NCBI GenBank assembly: GCA_903848465.1
Contig: CAINGK010000153.1
Span: 1 to 64,000 of the forward strand
Direction: 5' to 3'
Length of the DNA: 64,000 nt
From: an uncultured Verrucomicrobiota bacterium
Lineage (GTDB): Bacteria; Verrucomicrobiota; Verrucomicrobiia; Verrucomicrobiales; Verrucomicrobiaceae
Part shown: one piece after another, positions 43,366 to 52,005 of the stretch
Numbering within the stretch: position 1 is the stretch's first letter
Layout of the letters: every line of letters starts with the position of its first letter
Notes under the pieces: model-generated
What the model saw: the letters and a program-made list of their open reading frames with translations, nothing else
What the model was told of the DNA's origin: nothing
Databases searched by the model: none
Translations under genes and position numbers: made by a program

Positions 43366-45114
43366 TCACCGAAACACGACGTCCACGCCCATCGCGCTCT
43401 CCTTCGCAAAGCCGGGAATCCAATGGGGCTTTCGCAGGGCGATGACGCGGTAGATCATGGACAGCACGTGGAGAATGAGCAGGCGGTCGATGAGGCGGTA
43501 GCCGCGGCGACGGCGCATGAGGAGCTCGATGGCCCAGCCGAGATAGCGGGGCTGCAGCCAGAAGGGGTTGAAGTCCATCTTCACGCGATAGCGCGCACGC
43601 AGGCCGCGCTTGGGGTATTTCGTTTTGTACTCACGCTTGGCCTCGCGCAGGCGCGTCTCCATCTCCGGGGTGAACTCGGTGAAGTAGTACTCACGCGCCA
43701 GGGCCAGCAGGCGGAAGGTGTCGCGCATGTATTCGAGGTCGGGCACGGGCACGCCGGCACGCGGTGCCAGGGCGATCATCTGCTCCAGCCGGTCCATGCA
43801 GCGGGCGGCGCTGCGCAGGGCGGCCTCCGGCTCCTGCACAAAGTAGAGCAGCAGCTTTTTGATGCTGTGATTGATGAAGATGTTGCCCCAATAGACCTGG
43901 ATCAGCGGCGGAATGCGCACGCGGCGGAAGAAGAGTTTTTGCTGCGCGAATTCCTCCACATAGAGTAGCTCGCGGATCACCTCGTCCGAGTAGCGCAGCA
44001 GTTCGATGAGGGCGTCGGCATCGCCAAGGGCACGCTCTTTGGCGAAGGCGCGCACGGCGTCCTCCACCGGCATGCTGTCTTTGATGATGCGGATGGTGAC
44101 GAAGGTGTTGAGGTCGATCCAGATGGCCTCGGGATCGATCAGCGCGATGCGGCGGAAGGGCACCCAGCCGCCGGTCTGGCACCAGACCATGCAGCCGATG
44201 ACGTTCTTGGCGTGCTTCAGCTCATGCGCGTAGCGTTCGTATTCCCAGCCGGTGAAGCTGGGGTACTCGCCGCAGCCTTCGTACTCGCGCCGCGTTTGCA
44301 GTTCCACGATCTTCGCCACGTCGGTGCGGAAGAAGTTCGAGTTCAGCGGCAGGTAGCGGAAGAAATCGGACTCGCCGTATTTCATCGAGATGACGAGCGC
44401 TGGGCTGGTGAGGCCTTCAAACACGCTGGTGAAGGTGCGGCGGTGCCACATCAGATCGCCGATGCGATACGCGCCCACGGTCCAGGTACGGAAGATGAGG
44501 CGGCGTGCGTGTTTCTCGCACACGGGCAGCAGATCGAGCAGGAGCTGGCGTGCCTGCGCGGGTTTTTGGATGACGAGCTCGCTGCGGAATTCGTCATGCA
44601 CGCCTTTGCCATCGGCTTCGCCAATGCGCAGGATGATGCCGGCCACCTGCGGGAAGCTGGTGAAGAAGCCATCCAGCAATTCGGCGAGATAGTCGTTCAC
44701 GCCGCGCTTCGCTTCCGTCATGCGCCGCCGCAGTTCCGGCGTGTAGGTCATGACATCCATCGTCAGATGCACCCGCAGGCCGCGTGCAGTGAAGATCTCG
44801 AAGCAGCGGGCGAATTCCTCGCGGTAGAGGGCGATGCGCGCGCGCAGCTCCGGCTCCAGCCAGGCATGATCCGCCAGATGCGTCACGTCATCGAGCGAGA
44901 CGGCGTTGAAGCCCCAGGCCGCGGCTTGATCTGCAAAACGCGTGACATCCTCCCGCACCTGCGCCCACCACACGTCCGCAACGGCATCGCGAGTTTTGGG
45001 CAAATGATGCCAGGGGATCTTGGACCAGTTGATCGTACGCACATCATGCCCGCGAAAGAAGGGGCCGATGGCGTCGATGAGGTGGAGTGGTTGCAAGCGC
45101 CGCGAATGAAGCAC
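43366..45114 (-). CDS. Large conserved protein, possibly glycoside hydrolase-like
   Basis: 582 residues without signal peptide. The N-terminal part looks like a TIM-barrel enzyme (FADQAAAWGFNAVSLDDVTH, GLRVHLTMDVMTYTPELRRR, QVAGIILRIGEADGKGVHDE, RLIFRTWTVGAYRIGD), with a hint of family 67-type glucuronidases; I cannot assign it firmly. The C-terminal 150 residues are basic and helical (KTKYPKRGLRARYRVKMD). Just upstream on the same strand is a Wzz-like chain length protein, so a role in polysaccharide metabolism is possible. Confidence 0.78.
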   Translation of the reverse strand: MLHSRRLQPLHLIDAIGPFFRGHDVRTINWSKIPWHHLPKTRDAVADVWWAQVREDVTRFADQAAAWGFNAVSLDDVTHLADHAWLEPELRARIALYREEFARCFEIFTARGLRVHLTMDVMTYTPELRRRMTEAKRGVNDYLAELLDGFFTSFPQVAGIILRIGEADGKGVHDEFRSELVIQKPAQARQLLLDLLPVCEKHARRLIFRTWTVGAYRIGDLMWHRRTFTSVFEGLTSPALVISMKYGESDFFRYLPLNSNFFRTDVAKIVELQTRREYEGCGEYPSFTGWEYERYAHELKHAKNVIGCMVWCQTGGWVPFRRIALIDPEAIWIDLNTFVTIRIIKDSMPVEDAVRAFAKERALGDADALIELLRYSDEVIRELLYVEEFAQQKLFFRRVRIPPLIQVYWGNIFINHSIKKLLLYFVQEPEAALRSAARCMDRLEQMIALAPRAGVPVPDLEYMRDTFRLLALAREYYFTEFTPEMETRLREAKREYKTKYPKRGLRARYRVKMDFNPFWLQPRYLGWAIELLMRRRRGYRLIDRLLILHVLSMIYRVIALRKPHWIPGFAKESAMGVDVVFR

Positions 45115-45169
45115 GCAGGGCTGGGATGCAAGTGACGATGTGGTGCGGGGGAAGCCAATCCCTACCCCG

Positions 45170-46195
45170 TCAACCCACCGCCGTCGGAATCTGCGGTGGC
45201 TTGGGAGAATGCAAGATCAGGAGACTCAGCGCAAAGCCGATGAGGCCTGCCAGAAAACCGCCGCCGCAGGCACCCACTGCGACGGGCAGCTTCCAGTCTT
45301 CGACGTTTTCACTGGCAGGAGTCGCGCGTTCCTGAATGGCGAGGTAGTCGGGGGCTGGATTGAAAGCGGCCTGTAGTTTCTCGACTTCTTTGAACAGCTT
45401 CTCATAGACCAGCTTGTTGGTATCGTGTTTTTCCTGGAAGGTTTTCAGTTCGGCGAGGTCCGATTCCCTGCGAGCTAGGCCTTTTTCGATGTCGTTGATT
45501 TCCGATTCGATGGCTTCAAGCTGGGTTTGCAAGGGGGCGCGTGCGGCTTCGTCAGCTTTGATCACCTTGATCTTGAAACGGAGGTCGTCGCGCTGGTTGC
45601 GCTGGGCGTTGAGGCGCACCACGAGCCGCTCCAGATCAGATCTGACGCTGAGGGTGTCCACCCCGCGTGCACGCGCTTTCTCCAGTTTCTCAGCGGCGTC
45701 TTCCATGGACTTCTGTCTTGTGAACACATCCTGAAAAAATTCATGAACGACCTTGCTTTGCGCCTGCTCGCGAATGCTCTGCCGGAAGGAAATGAACTCA
45801 TCGAGCAAGGCATCGAGAAAAATTCGCGTGTATTTGGGTTCAGAACCGGTCGCGATGATATTGAAAATGGCGCTGCCTTTGGTTTGAGCGACACGGATCT
45901 CCACGTCACTATCTTTGAGATCAGGATTCAGCGCTTTCACACGCTCCCAGGCGCGGCGTTTCATTTCAGCGGATTCGAGGGTTTCGATGATCGTCCCGTA
46001 GAAGTCCGCCTGCTGCTCGCGCCAGAGGATGGTGTTGCTGAGCATCTGTCCGCCTGCGACAAGCCTGGCCAGCGAGCGGAACTCCTGAGGCTTGCCGGTG
46101 ATGCGGAGCGCTTGCAGTGTGACACCGATGCTGGCCCCGATGAAAGCGAAACCCAGAATGATGATAAGACGTGGCAGGATGCGGGAGGAGCTCAT
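45170..46195 (-). CDS. Wzz/GumC-like chain-length determinant protein
   Basis: 341 residues. Two membrane helices, at about 8-29 (LPRLIIILGFAFIGASIGVT) and 305-327 (VAVGACGGGFLAGLIGFALS), enclose a long coiled coil (about 165-290), the topology of polysaccharide co-polymerases that set the length of O-antigen or exopolysaccharide chains. No kinase domain at the C-terminus. It lies upstream of, and probably co-transcribed with, the large protein at 43366. No glycosyltransferase cluster is nearby. Confidence 0.8.
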   Translation of the reverse strand: MSSSRILPRLIIILGFAFIGASIGVTLQALRITGKPQEFRSLARLVAGGQMLSNTILWREQQADFYGTIIETLESAEMKRRAWERVKALNPDLKDSDVEIRVAQTKGSAIFNIIATGSEPKYTRIFLDALLDEFISFRQSIREQAQSKVVHEFFQDVFTRQKSMEDAAEKLEKARARGVDTLSVRSDLERLVVRLNAQRNQRDDLRFKIKVIKADEAARAPLQTQLEAIESEINDIEKGLARRESDLAELKTFQEKHDTNKLVYEKLFKEVEKLQAAFNPAPDYLAIQERATPASENVEDWKLPVAVGACGGGFLAGLIGFALSLLILHSPKPPQIPTAVG

Positions 46196-46317
46196 GGCGA
46201 GAAATCAGTTCGTGCCCTTTGTGCCAGAACGGCTGCTGGGCGACAAGGTAAATCTGGAGCCTAAGAGCGAAACGAGAACTCTTAAATCCGTTCAAAAAAA
46301 CGCTGGGCTTTTAGACG

Positions 46318-46343
46318 AAAAAACCCAGGCCTTTAGGCCTGGG
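46318..46343 (-). terminator. Rho-independent terminator of msrA
   Basis: CCCAGGCC (46324-46331) pairs with GGCCTGGG (46336-46343) over TTTA; on the minus strand it is followed by six T (the A run at 46318-46323). It is 50 bases past the msrA stop. Confidence 0.9.
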
Positions 46344-46392
46344 CTGCACCGGAACCGCACTCGAGGAGTGCATCCCACTTCACAATGGGTGG

Positions 46393-47061
46393 TTATTTCG
46401 CCTCGGGCTTGATCTTGCCTTTCTCCTCCAGCTTGTGCTTGAACTTCTCGGTCTTGGGATCGACCACGGCGCGCACGTAGCCCTGGTTGGGGTTGAGGGC
46501 TTTGAAGTTCTGGTGGTAGTCTTCGGCGGGGTAGAACTTTTTGAGCGGGGCGATCTCGGTGGCGATGGGGTCTTTCCACTTCTTCTGCACTTCAGCCTTC
46601 GAGGCTTCGGCGATCTTGTGCTGCTCCTCGGTGGTGTAGTAGATGGCAGAGCGGTACTGGCTGCCGTAGTCGTTGCCCTGGTAGGCAGTGCCTTTGGGCA
46701 GGAGCTTGCCGTGCTTCATCATGTCTTCCTTGGTCACGCTGGTGGGGTCGTGCGCGTCCCAGAAGAGGTCGATGATTTCCTTGTAGCTGACGACGGCGGG
46801 ATCGAACTCGACCTTCACGACTTCGGCGTGGCCGGTGTCCCCGGTGCAGACGGCTTCATAGGTGGGGTTTTCTATTTTGCCGCCGGCATAGCCGCTGACG
46901 ACATTTTTGACGCCTTTGACGAGCAAGTACTGCGCCTCGACGCACCAGAAGCAGCCGCCACCGATGACGGCGGTTTCGGTTTTGGGTGCGTCAGCGGCAG
47001 GGGAGGTCGGGGCGAGGGAGGCCATGAGTAAGATGGAGAGAAGGGTAAGCGCGGTTTTCAT
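46393..47061 (-). CDS. msrA: Exported peptide-methionine (S)-S-oxide reductase
   Basis: 222 residues from ATG 47061. Signal peptide MKTALTLLSILLMASLAPTS, so it repairs oxidised methionine in periplasmic proteins. The active site GCFWC is at 36-40 with Cys37. Other family motifs: GVKNVVSGYAGGKIENPTYE, GDTGHAEVVKVEFDPA, LFWDAHDPTS and GNDYGSQYRSAIYY. The open frame continues upstream to 47241 through the inverted repeat; that part is not coding. Divergent from the globin gene. Confidence 0.95.
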   Translation of the reverse strand: MKTALTLLSILLMASLAPTSPAADAPKTETAVIGGGCFWCVEAQYLLVKGVKNVVSGYAGGKIENPTYEAVCTGDTGHAEVVKVEFDPAVVSYKEIIDLFWDAHDPTSVTKEDMMKHGKLLPKGTAYQGNDYGSQYRSAIYYTTEEQHKIAEASKAEVQKKWKDPIATEIAPLKKFYPAEDYHQNFKALNPNQGYVRAVVDPKTEKFKHKLEEKGKIKPEAK

Positions 47062-47151
47062 GGGGTAAATACGAACGAGTTGGGTCGGAGAGTCAATCAT
47101 CCGTCCTGTGAGAGGCGAAACTTTCGGCGGAATTCCCGAAAACTGGAGATC

Positions 47152-47241
47152 ATGGCCGCAAAGAAACGCAAAAAGGACAAAAAATGAGTCGGATTCGAAG
47201 GGTTTGGTTCTTTGATCTTTTTTGCGTTTCTTTGTGGCCAT
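47152..47241. repeat. Inverted repeat between msrA and the globin gene
   Basis: ATGGCCGCAAAGAAACGCAA (47152-47171) on the left is mirrored by TTGCGTTTCTTTGTGGCCAT ending at 47241; only one base in the arm differs. The middle is about 45 bases. The motif resembles the A-rich repeats of type CACAAAGAAACGCAAAAAGG that occur in several bacterial genomes. It occupies the shared promoter region of the two divergent genes. Confidence 0.88.
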
Positions 47242-47256
47242 CTCTACTCTGCCTCA

Positions 47257-47637
47257 ATGGACGAACTCTCAACTCTCTGCGCCCGCGTGGGCGAAACGAA
47301 ACTGCGCGATATGGTGGCGGCGTTTTACCGGCGCGTGCGGGTGGATGATGTGATCGGCACGATGTACCCGCCGGATGACTGGGAGAATGCGGAGAAGCGA
47401 CTGGCGGATTTCATTGTGTACCGCTTCGGCGGGCCGCAGACCTACATCGAGGAGCGTGGCCACCCGCGTCTGCGCGGCAGGCACATGCCCTTTGCCATCG
47501 GCGAGGCGGAGCGTGACCGCTGGCTGAAGCTGATGGGGGAAGCGATGAGCGAGGTGGCGGTGCCGGACCCGGAGGCCCCCATCATTGGGACCTTCTTCGC
47601 CCAAGTGGCGGACATGATGCGCAATCGTCCCGGATGA
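47257..47637 (+). CDS. Group II truncated hemoglobin
   Basis: 126 residues, right length for the 2-on-2 globins. Proximal His76 in GRHMPFAI and the typical TrpG8 in AERDRWL (Trp89); Tyr24 in AAFYRRV is at the B10 position. Such proteins bind O2, NO or peroxides and often serve in oxidative or nitrosative stress, which suits the neighbouring exported MsrA. The start at 47257 follows the inverted repeat closely. Confidence 0.9.
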   Translation: MDELSTLCARVGETKLRDMVAAFYRRVRVDDVIGTMYPPDDWENAEKRLADFIVYRFGGPQTYIEERGHPRLRGRHMPFAIGEAERDRWLKLMGEAMSEVAVPDPEAPIIGTFFAQVADMMRNRPG

Positions 47638-47679
47638 ATCGCCGCTTGTCAGGTGCTGCTGCCATTGGATGATGGACGC

Positions 47680-48105
47680 ATGAACCGATATACTTGCCTG
47701 TCACTGGCTGCCAGCCTGCTGCTTTCCGCCTGCGTGGTGGATCTGGCGGTGCTGAAGAATCAACGCGTGGATTTTGTGCGCCAAGTGAAGCCGATCCTGG
47801 AAGGCAGTTGCCTGGAGTGCCACCAGCATCAGTATGTGTTTGCCGGACTGAATCTGGAGACCAAGGAACTGGCCATGAAAGGTGGTCGCCGTGGGCCGGT
47901 GATCGTGCCGGGATCACCGCACCAGAGCCTGCTCTACAAGGTGCTGTTGCTGGGCCACGACAGCCCCGTGGCCATGCCGCCGACGCCTGAACGGCTGGAC
48001 CGCGATTACGAGCAGATCATTCACGACTGGATTCAGCAAGGTGCCAAATGGCCCGATGGCGTGCGCCTGACCGCGCCGCAGAACCGGAAAAATCCCAAAG
48101 CCTAA
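47680..48105 (+). CDS. PSCyt1 (planctomycete cytochrome) lipoprotein
   Basis: 141 residues from ATG 47680. Lipobox LLLSAC with Cys18, then one heme motif C44-LE-C47-H48, then GLNLETKELAMKGGRRGPVI and IIHDWIQQGAKWPDG, all in the order of the PSCyt1 domain. It is the same domain that begins the large proteins at 6376 and 28293, here alone and membrane-anchored. It lies 6 bases before the dehydrogenase at 48112, so an electron link between them is conceivable. Confidence 0.9.
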   Translation: MNRYTCLSLAASLLLSACVVDLAVLKNQRVDFVRQVKPILEGSCLECHQHQYVFAGLNLETKELAMKGGRRGPVIVPGSPHQSLLYKVLLLGHDSPVAMPPTPERLDRDYEQIIHDWIQQGAKWPDGVRLTAPQNRKNPKA

Positions 48106-48111
48106 CTTCCC

Positions 48112-49050
48112 ATGGAAAAGACCCCTGCACTGATTCTCGCTCCCTTGCCAGACTTCCTCATGCAGCCGCTGCATTCGGCGCATGTGTGCCATGATTACTT
48201 TCATGCGCAGGACAAGGCGGGGCTGCTGGCCCAGGTGGGGGCGGAGATCCGCAGCATCGTGATGAACGGAGGCACGGTGACGCCCGTGGCGCTGCTGGAG
48301 CAACTGCCGAAGCTGGAAATCATGAGCGTGTTTGGCGTGGGTTATGACGGCGTCCCGGTGGACTGGTGCCAAGCGCATGGCATCCGCGTGACGAATACAC
48401 CGGACGTGCTGACGGAAGACGTGGCGGACACGGCGAGTGCGCTGGTCTTGATGACAAGTCGGCGCTTGATCGCGGCCAATCGTTTCCTGCATGCCGGAGC
48501 TTGGCTGAAGGGTGCATTCCCGCTGGCGCATGCGCTGCGTGGCAAGCTCGCGGGCATCGTGGGCCTGGGGCGCATTGGCAAGGCGATTGCACACCGGCTC
48601 GAAGCGCATGGCATGCGCATCGCCTATCATGGCCGTTCCAAACAGGACGTAAGCTGGGAGTACGTCGGCTCGCTGACCGCGCTCGCTCAAGCAGTAGATT
48701 TCCTGGTCGTGGCCTGCCCCGGCGGTGCGGACACCAAGCACCTGATCAACGCGGAGGTGCTGGCAGCGCTGGGTGTGAAGGGCACGCTGATCAACATCGC
48801 CCGAGGATCGGTGGTGGATGAGGCGGCGCTGATCACCGCGCTGCAACACGGCACGATTCGAGGTGCCGGGCTGGATGTGTTTGAAAACGAGCCGCAGGTG
48901 CCGGAGGCGCTGCTGCAATGCGAGAACGCAGTACTGCTGCCGCATCTGGGCAGCGGCACGCATGAGACGCGCGCTGAGATGGCCCGGCTGGTGGTGGAAA
49001 ACCTCGCCGCACATTTCAGCGGTGTGGCCTTGCTGACGCCTGTGTGCTGA
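48112..49050 (+). CDS. D-isomer-specific 2-hydroxyacid dehydrogenase
   Basis: 312 residues. NAD-binding GLGRIGK motif (in AGIVGLGRIGKAIAHRL), then the catalytic Arg, Glu and His in NIARGSVVDE, DVFENEPQ and LPHLGSGTHE. It converts a 2-keto acid to a 2-hydroxy acid or back; glyoxylate or hydroxypyruvate are likely substrates but not proven by sequence. Follows the PSCyt1 lipoprotein by 6 bases. Confidence 0.92.
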   Translation: MEKTPALILAPLPDFLMQPLHSAHVCHDYFHAQDKAGLLAQVGAEIRSIVMNGGTVTPVALLEQLPKLEIMSVFGVGYDGVPVDWCQAHGIRVTNTPDVLTEDVADTASALVLMTSRRLIAANRFLHAGAWLKGAFPLAHALRGKLAGIVGLGRIGKAIAHRLEAHGMRIAYHGRSKQDVSWEYVGSLTALAQAVDFLVVACPGGADTKHLINAEVLAALGVKGTLINIARGSVVDEAALITALQHGTIRGAGLDVFENEPQVPEALLQCENAVLLPHLGSGTHETRAEMARLVVENLAAHFSGVALLTPVC

Positions 49051-49131
49051 AGCGATTCTTTGGCTACATCTTGGTCACGCTATTGGCGCATTGCCCGCTT
49101 GCCCTTCCGGCATCAGCCAGTAATAAACTTC

Positions 49132-49722
49132 ATGGGTAAAATCATCTTCGGAGCCATTCTCACCGCCGTGGCCGTCTTCGGCTGGGAGGCGTTGTCGTGG
49201 ACGGCCATTGGCTGGCATCAGAACGGATTCCGTGCATTTCGTGATGAATCCGCTGTGTCAGAAGTGATCAAGGCCAACGTGACTTCCGGCCATGGCATCT
49301 ATCTGCTGCCATCCATGGGTGATGCGCCGAAGATCGCCACCGCCGAAGAAAAGAAGGCCTTTGAAGATGCGCAGGCAAAGGCACTGAAAAACGGGCCTTA
49401 CGTGTATGCCATCATCCGTCCGGGCAAATGGGAGGTCAGCATGGGGACGAACCTAGCTTTGAGTTTCGTCCGCAGTCTGATCTGCGCCTTTTTGATCGCG
49501 GCCATGCTGTCCCAAACGGCGTTGTTCTATCCGGCGCGCATCGCCTTCGTGGCGGCGGCAGGATTGTTTGCCGGCCTGACCGCCGACATGCCTCTGTGGA
49601 TCTGGTTTGAAAATCCGGGGCGCGATCTGGTGGTGAACATCGCCGATCATTTGATCGCTTGGATCATCGGCGGCGCGGTACTGGGCATGTTTGTGGGCAA
49701 GGAGCCGGTGGCGGAGCCGTGA
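49132..49722 (+). CDS. Membrane protein, function unknown
   Basis: 196 residues from ATG 49132 (MGKIIFGAILTAVAVFGWEA). One N-terminal membrane helix, a soluble segment (about 25-105), then three further helices (LSFVRSLICAFLIAAMLS, IAFVAAAGLFAGLTADM, LIAWIIGGAVLGMFVG). No family recognised. Same direction as the dehydrogenase, 81 bases after it. Confidence 0.8.
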   Translation: MGKIIFGAILTAVAVFGWEALSWTAIGWHQNGFRAFRDESAVSEVIKANVTSGHGIYLLPSMGDAPKIATAEEKKAFEDAQAKALKNGPYVYAIIRPGKWEVSMGTNLALSFVRSLICAFLIAAMLSQTALFYPARIAFVAAAGLFAGLTADMPLWIWFENPGRDLVVNIADHLIAWIIGGAVLGMFVGKEPVAEP

Positions 49723-49727
49723 GAATG

Positions 49728-49900
49728 GAATGCAGAATGACGAATGACGAATGACGAAGGGCTGTTAGGGAATCGTAGCGTCGTATAATCTCTTCGCATG
49801 CCTTCGCATGCACATCAGGCCCCAAACTGCGTCATGGGTGCTTCGTCATGTTTCAGTCATTCGACATTCTGCATTCGTCATTCGTCATTCGTCATTCGAC
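49728..49900. repeat. Inverted repeat built from GAATGAC units
   Basis: GAATGCAGAATGACGAATG and further GAATGAC units (49728-49758) on the left and the mirrored ATTCGTCATTCGTC units, with CATTCTGCATTCGTC, on the right (49856-49899). The loop is about 100 bases. Occupies the interval between two convergent genes; its right arm overlaps the last codons of the acyltransferase/heptosyltransferase gene. Confidence 0.88.
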
Positions 49901-51861
49901 ACACCACTCGCCTTCAGCACCGCCTGCGCCACCTCTTCCGGGGTGACTTTGGTCATGCAATCGTAGTGGCCGAAGGGGCACTCGCGCTCAAAGCAGGGGC
50001 TGCAGGGCACCTTGTGCTGGATGACGGTATGGCGCTCGCCGAGGGGGCCGGTTTCAATCGGGCAGGTGGAGCCAAAGATGCTCACGGTGGGAATGCCCAG
50101 CGCCGCTGCTAGGTGCATGGTGCCGGTGTCATTGGTGAGGAGAAGCTGGCACCCGCGCAGTTTGGCGATGAGTTCGGAGAGGCGTGTCTTGCCCACGAGG
50201 TTTTCGTGGGGTGCGTGGAGCATGGCGGAAAGTTTTTCGCCCATTTCCTTTTCCCCAGGTGCGCCGAACAACTGCCAGCGGAACTGCGCATGCTGCGCGG
50301 AGATTTGATTCACCACGGCGGCAAAACGCTCCAGCGGCCAGCGCTTGGCCTGGCCATACTCGGCACCGGCGCAAACCCCCACGCGGAGGGTGCCATCCGT
50401 CGCCACGGGCGGCGTGCCGGAGTCCCACAGGCCGGGCTGGTCGATGTCGGCCCCGATGCCCTTGGCGATGCGCAGATAGCGGTGCGCGTGGTGCTCCTTG
50501 TCCACTTTGACCTTCGGCGGACTGATGATTTGATTGAGCAGCTTGGCGCGAAAGGAACCCCTGACCCCGATGCGGCGCGGGATGCCCGCGAGCCAGACTT
50601 CCAGCGTGCTGCGGGTGGAATTGGTGCAGAACACGGCGGCGTCGAACGCCACGCCGGTGGCCTTGATGCGTTTGGCCACCGCGAAGAGGCCTTCTTTGGC
50701 GGGTTTGGCGATGTAGCGCGAGACCTCGGGCATGGAGAGCCACAGCTCCTCCAGTTTGTCCGGGCCAAGCACGGTGATCTTCATGTCCGGGCGGCCGCGT
50801 TTGATCGCCCGCACCATTGGGAAGGCCATGCAGGCGTCTCCCAGCCAGTTGGGGCTGCGGATGAGCATCTCAAACGGCTGTAGGCGGCTCATGTCATAAC
50901 CCTCTGGGTAGGCCACGCCTCGGCGGTAATTGGGCAGCAGGAAGTGTGGCTTGGGCAGTTTCCAGCGGTTGTGTACCCAGAACCAGTTCGCTGGCTGCGC
51001 GCGGATCAGCGCCTCCACGGCGGCATTGATCGCCAGGGTCAGGCCCTCGGCGTTGGACTGCGTAGCGGCGGCTTTGACCTCCGGCGCGCAGACCAGCCGC
51101 CAGCGTGCGGGGCCGTCATCATAGACCATCATCGGCAGCACCACGGCATTCGTGCGGATGGCCATGAGCGCCGCGATGGTCGTGGTGGAGGCCAGTCGGT
51201 CAAAGAAGGGGCACCACAGGCCATGGTCTCCGGCATGCTGATCCACCAGCACGCCCACCTGGCCGGCCTCGCGCATGAACTTCATCGGGGCATTGAAACC
51301 GGCCTGCCGGTCAAACAGCGCATAGCCCAGCTTTTCGCGGCGGCGCAGCACCAGGGCATTGAGCCAGGGATTGCGCAACGACTGATAAATGGCCCCGGCC
51401 TGGTGACCGCGTACGTACATGGACGGCACCTGGGTCAGGATTTCCCAGCAGCTCGCATGCAGCACCAGATTCAAGAGCGGACGTTTGCCGTTGTCGTAGG
51501 CGGCCTGCGCGCGCTCGATGCCTTCGGACCGCACGTGTTTGCAGATGGCGGCCTCGCTCATCAGGGGCAGCTTGAAACCGCAGAGCACGTTGGCAAACAG
51601 GCTCTTGAAGTGCTCGCGCGCTAGTTGCTGGAGTTCAGCGGCGCTTTTTTCCCGGCCAAAGGCGATGTGCAGGTTGTGCAGCGCCAGCCGGCGGTACTTC
51701 CCGCCCAGGAAATAAGCTAGGGTGCCCAGCACGCGGCCCGCGTACCAGACCACAATGAGCGGCAGCAGCCACAGCACGCCCTCAAGGCACCGGAACAGCG
51801 CGTAAACCAGCCACTGCCCGGTGCGCGTGGATAAACTGGCGGAATCTTTGGCGCTGCCCAT
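49885..51861 (-). CDS. Fusion of lipid A acyltransferase (LpxL-like) and heptosyltransferase (WaaF-like)
   Basis: 658 residues from ATG 51861 (MGSAKDSASLSTRTGQWLVY). Residues 1-310: lysophospholipid acyltransferase of the LpxL/HtrB family, with LHASCWEIL (H-x4-E) near 134 and VLVDQHAGDHGLWCPFFDRLA. Residues 332-658: glycosyltransferase family 9, with MLIRSPNWLGDACMAFPMVR, the nucleotide region GVCAGAEYGQAKRWP, and LLTNDTGTMHLAAALGIPTV. The two activities would act on the same lipopolysaccharide in sequence; having both in one chain is unusual. The last codons lie in the GAATGAC repeat. Confidence 0.9.
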   Translation of the reverse strand: MGSAKDSASLSTRTGQWLVYALFRCLEGVLWLLPLIVVWYAGRVLGTLAYFLGGKYRRLALHNLHIAFGREKSAAELQQLAREHFKSLFANVLCGFKLPLMSEAAICKHVRSEGIERAQAAYDNGKRPLLNLVLHASCWEILTQVPSMYVRGHQAGAIYQSLRNPWLNALVLRRREKLGYALFDRQAGFNAPMKFMREAGQVGVLVDQHAGDHGLWCPFFDRLASTTTIAALMAIRTNAVVLPMMVYDDGPARWRLVCAPEVKAAATQSNAEGLTLAINAAVEALIRAQPANWFWVHNRWKLPKPHFLLPNYRRGVAYPEGYDMSRLQPFEMLIRSPNWLGDACMAFPMVRAIKRGRPDMKITVLGPDKLEELWLSMPEVSRYIAKPAKEGLFAVAKRIKATGVAFDAAVFCTNSTRSTLEVWLAGIPRRIGVRGSFRAKLLNQIISPPKVKVDKEHHAHRYLRIAKGIGADIDQPGLWDSGTPPVATDGTLRVGVCAGAEYGQAKRWPLERFAAVVNQISAQHAQFRWQLFGAPGEKEMGEKLSAMLHAPHENLVGKTRLSELIAKLRGCQLLLTNDTGTMHLAAALGIPTVSIFGSTCPIETGPLGERHTVIQHKVPCSPCFERECPFGHYDCMTKVTPEEVAQAVLKASGVSNDE

Positions 51862-51947
51862 ACGGCTCCTTATGCCGCAACGCCTCCTGGCGCGCAACCG
51901 ATCATGCACAAAGGGCTGGAACTGAAGCGACCATCCCACGGCAGCAT

Positions 51948-51978
51948 AAAAAAACGGGCGGTGCCTATGCACCGCCCG
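51948..51978 (-). terminator. Rho-independent terminator of the response regulator gene
   Basis: CGGGCGGTGC (51955-51964) pairs with GCACCGCCCG (51969-51978) over CTAT; on the minus strand it is followed by seven T (A run 51948-51954). Confidence 0.93.
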
Positions 51979-52005
51979 CTGGAAAGTTCCTGCTGTTGGC
52001 AAGGC

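Noticed and set aside
49728..49900. GAATGAC repeats as a CRISPR
   Set aside because: Units are seven bases in two mirrored blocks, with no spacer pattern and no cas genes.
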